Source: Hydrogenophaga intermedia (lineage in GTDB: Bacteria > Pseudomonadota > Gammaproteobacteria > Burkholderiales > Burkholderiaceae_C). From it: a DNA stretch of 15,395 nt. The position numbers and the translations under genes are program-made. The notes under the pieces were generated by a model. That model worked only from the letters and a program-made list of their open reading frames with translations, ran no database searches and had not been told where the DNA came from. This document shows, one piece after another, positions 14,549 to 15,395 of the stretch (positions within the stretch are counted from its first letter, which is position 1; each line of letters opens with the position of its first letter). The DNA lies in the NCBI GenBank assembly GCA_945869245.1, contig CAMBOY010000041.1, forward strand, positions 1 to 15,395, given 5' to 3'.

Positions 14549-15395
14549 ATGCAAGCTGCCCACACCGCCACCGCCACCGCAGGCCACGCACCCTCCGCTG
14601 AGGGCATCCACAGCTCGGACGATGCCGCGCGCAAAGCCAAGTCCGAATCGCTGCTGAGCCCGCGCTTCTACACCACCGACTTCAAGGCCATGGACGCCAT
14701 CGACGTCTCGCCCTTGCGCGCCGAATGGGACGCCATGATGGCCGAGTACGAAGGCGACAACAACCACGACCACTTCCAGCGCACGCCGGAGTTCGCCGAA
14801 GAAGTGGCGCAGGTGTTTTCGAAAGTGTCGCCCGAGCTGCGCGAGGAGTTCATCGACTTTCTAATCAGCAGCGTGACCAGCGAGTTCAGCGGCTGCATCC
14901 TGTACAACGAAATCCAAAAGAACGTCACCAATCCCGACATCAAGGCCCTCATGCGCTACATGGCGCGCGACGAGTCGCGTCACGCCGGCTTCATCAACCA
15001 GAGCCTGCGCGACTTCGGTCTGGGACTGGACCTGGGCGACCTCAAGCGCACCAAGGCCTACACCTACTTCAAACCCAAATACATCTTCTACGCCACCTAC
15101 CTCAGCGAGAAGATTGGCTACGCGCGCTACATCACCATCTTCCGCCAGCTCGAACGCCATCCCGAGAAGCGCTTTCACCCCATCTTCCGCTGGTTCGAGC
15201 GTTGGTGCAACGACGAATTCCGGCATGGCGAGAGCTTTGCGCTGATCATGCGCACCCAGCCGCATCTGCTCAAAGGCGGCAACCTGCTGTGGATCCGCTT
15301 CTTCCTGTTGGCGGTGTACGCCACGATGTACGTGCGCGACCACACAAGGCCGATGCTGAAGGCGGCGATGGGTCTGGACCCCACGTCCTACGACT
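14549..15395 (+). CDS. acsF: Aerobic Mg-protoporphyrin IX monomethyl ester (oxidative) cyclase, N-terminal 282 codons
   Basis: AcsF is a di-iron monooxygenase that uses O2 to form ring E, converting Mg-protoporphyrin monomethyl ester to divinyl protochlorophyllide. I translated it by hand from ATG 14549; the frame stays open to the window end. The di-iron pattern is complete in the part seen: E112-X29-E142-X2-H145 (SEFSGCILYNE and RDESRHAGF) and E188-X34-E223-X2-H226 (YLSEKIGY and NDEFRHGESF). RFYTTDFKAMD near 39-49 is the usual start of the conserved region. The first 25 residues are a variable Ala/Thr/His-rich tail. AAGGA lies 9 nt upstream and the gene begins 19 bp after puhC. In Burkholderiales phototrophs acsF in this position is common, as I recall. 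Confidence 0.96.
   Translation, partial: MQAAHTATATAGHAPSAEGIHSSDDAARKAKSESLLSPRFYTTDFKAMDAIDVSPLRAEWDAMMAEYEGDNNHDHFQRTPEFAEEVAQVFSKVSPELREEFIDFLISSVTSEFSGCILYNEIQKNVTNPDIKALMRYMARDESRHAGFINQSLRDFGLGLDLGDLKRTKAYTYFKPKYIFYATYLSEKIGYARYITIFRQLERHPEKRFHPIFRWFERWCNDEFRHGESFALIMRTQPHLLKGGNLLWIRFFLLAVYATMYVRDHTRPMLKAAMGLDPTSYD

Noticed and set aside
13713..14657. A 314-codon plus-strand frame spanning puhB, puhC and the acsF start
   Set aside because: It is out of frame with three recognised genes and has Arg/Pro/Ser-rich shadow composition.
1..15395. Search for a novel system, mobile elements, tRNA or rRNA genes, or CRISPR arrays
   Set aside because: By reading both strands I found no repeat arrays, transposase-like proteins, attachment sites or RNA genes. 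Nearly all sequence is accounted for by known photosynthesis genes.

Overview
This window is a stretch of a bacterial photosynthesis gene cluster. It is GC-rich and densely coding. The order is ppsR-ppaA on the minus strand, then bchF-bchN-bchB-bchH-bchL-bchM-lhaA-puhA-puhB-puhC-acsF on the plus strand. That order, the protein sequences and the aerobic cyclase acsF directly after puhC point to an anoxygenic phototrophic purple bacterium. From memory, it most resembles Betaproteobacteria of the order Burkholderiales (Rubrivivax, Rhodoferax or Limnohabitans type). The genus cannot be fixed from the sequence alone.

Left end (1-1672, minus strand): the N-terminal half of the redox repressor PpsR/CrtJ runs off the window edge. 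Upstream of it lies its B12-binding antirepressor PpaA/AerR. A 312-bp divergent regulatory region (1673-1984) holds two back-to-back sigma70-type promoters. Their TTGACA -35 boxes face outward and form the arms of an inverted repeat containing PpsR-like half-sites.

Centre (1985-10962): bchF (3-vinyl hydratase), bchN and bchB (DPOR catalytic subunits), bchH (Mg-chelatase porphyrin subunit), bchL (DPOR reductase) and bchM (Mg-protoporphyrin methyltransferase). Most of these genes overlap their neighbours, which suggests translational coupling.

Right end (10959-15395): lhaA (light-harvesting 1 assembly), puhA (reaction-centre H subunit), puhB and puhC (reaction-centre and LH1 assembly and organisation), then the first 282 codons of acsF (O2-dependent Mg-protoporphyrin monomethyl ester cyclase). 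No terminator-like structure separates bchF from acsF, so a single superoperon of at least 13.4 kb is plausible.

Together the genes cover Mg insertion, methylation, ring E closure, protochlorophyllide reduction and 3-vinyl hydration, plus the reaction-centre H subunit and assembly factors. The local regulators sit across the divergent promoter. I found no mobile element, RNA gene, CRISPR array or unknown multi-gene system. The most interesting parts are the compact divergent control region, the leader of ppaA, and a cysteine cluster inside BchH.
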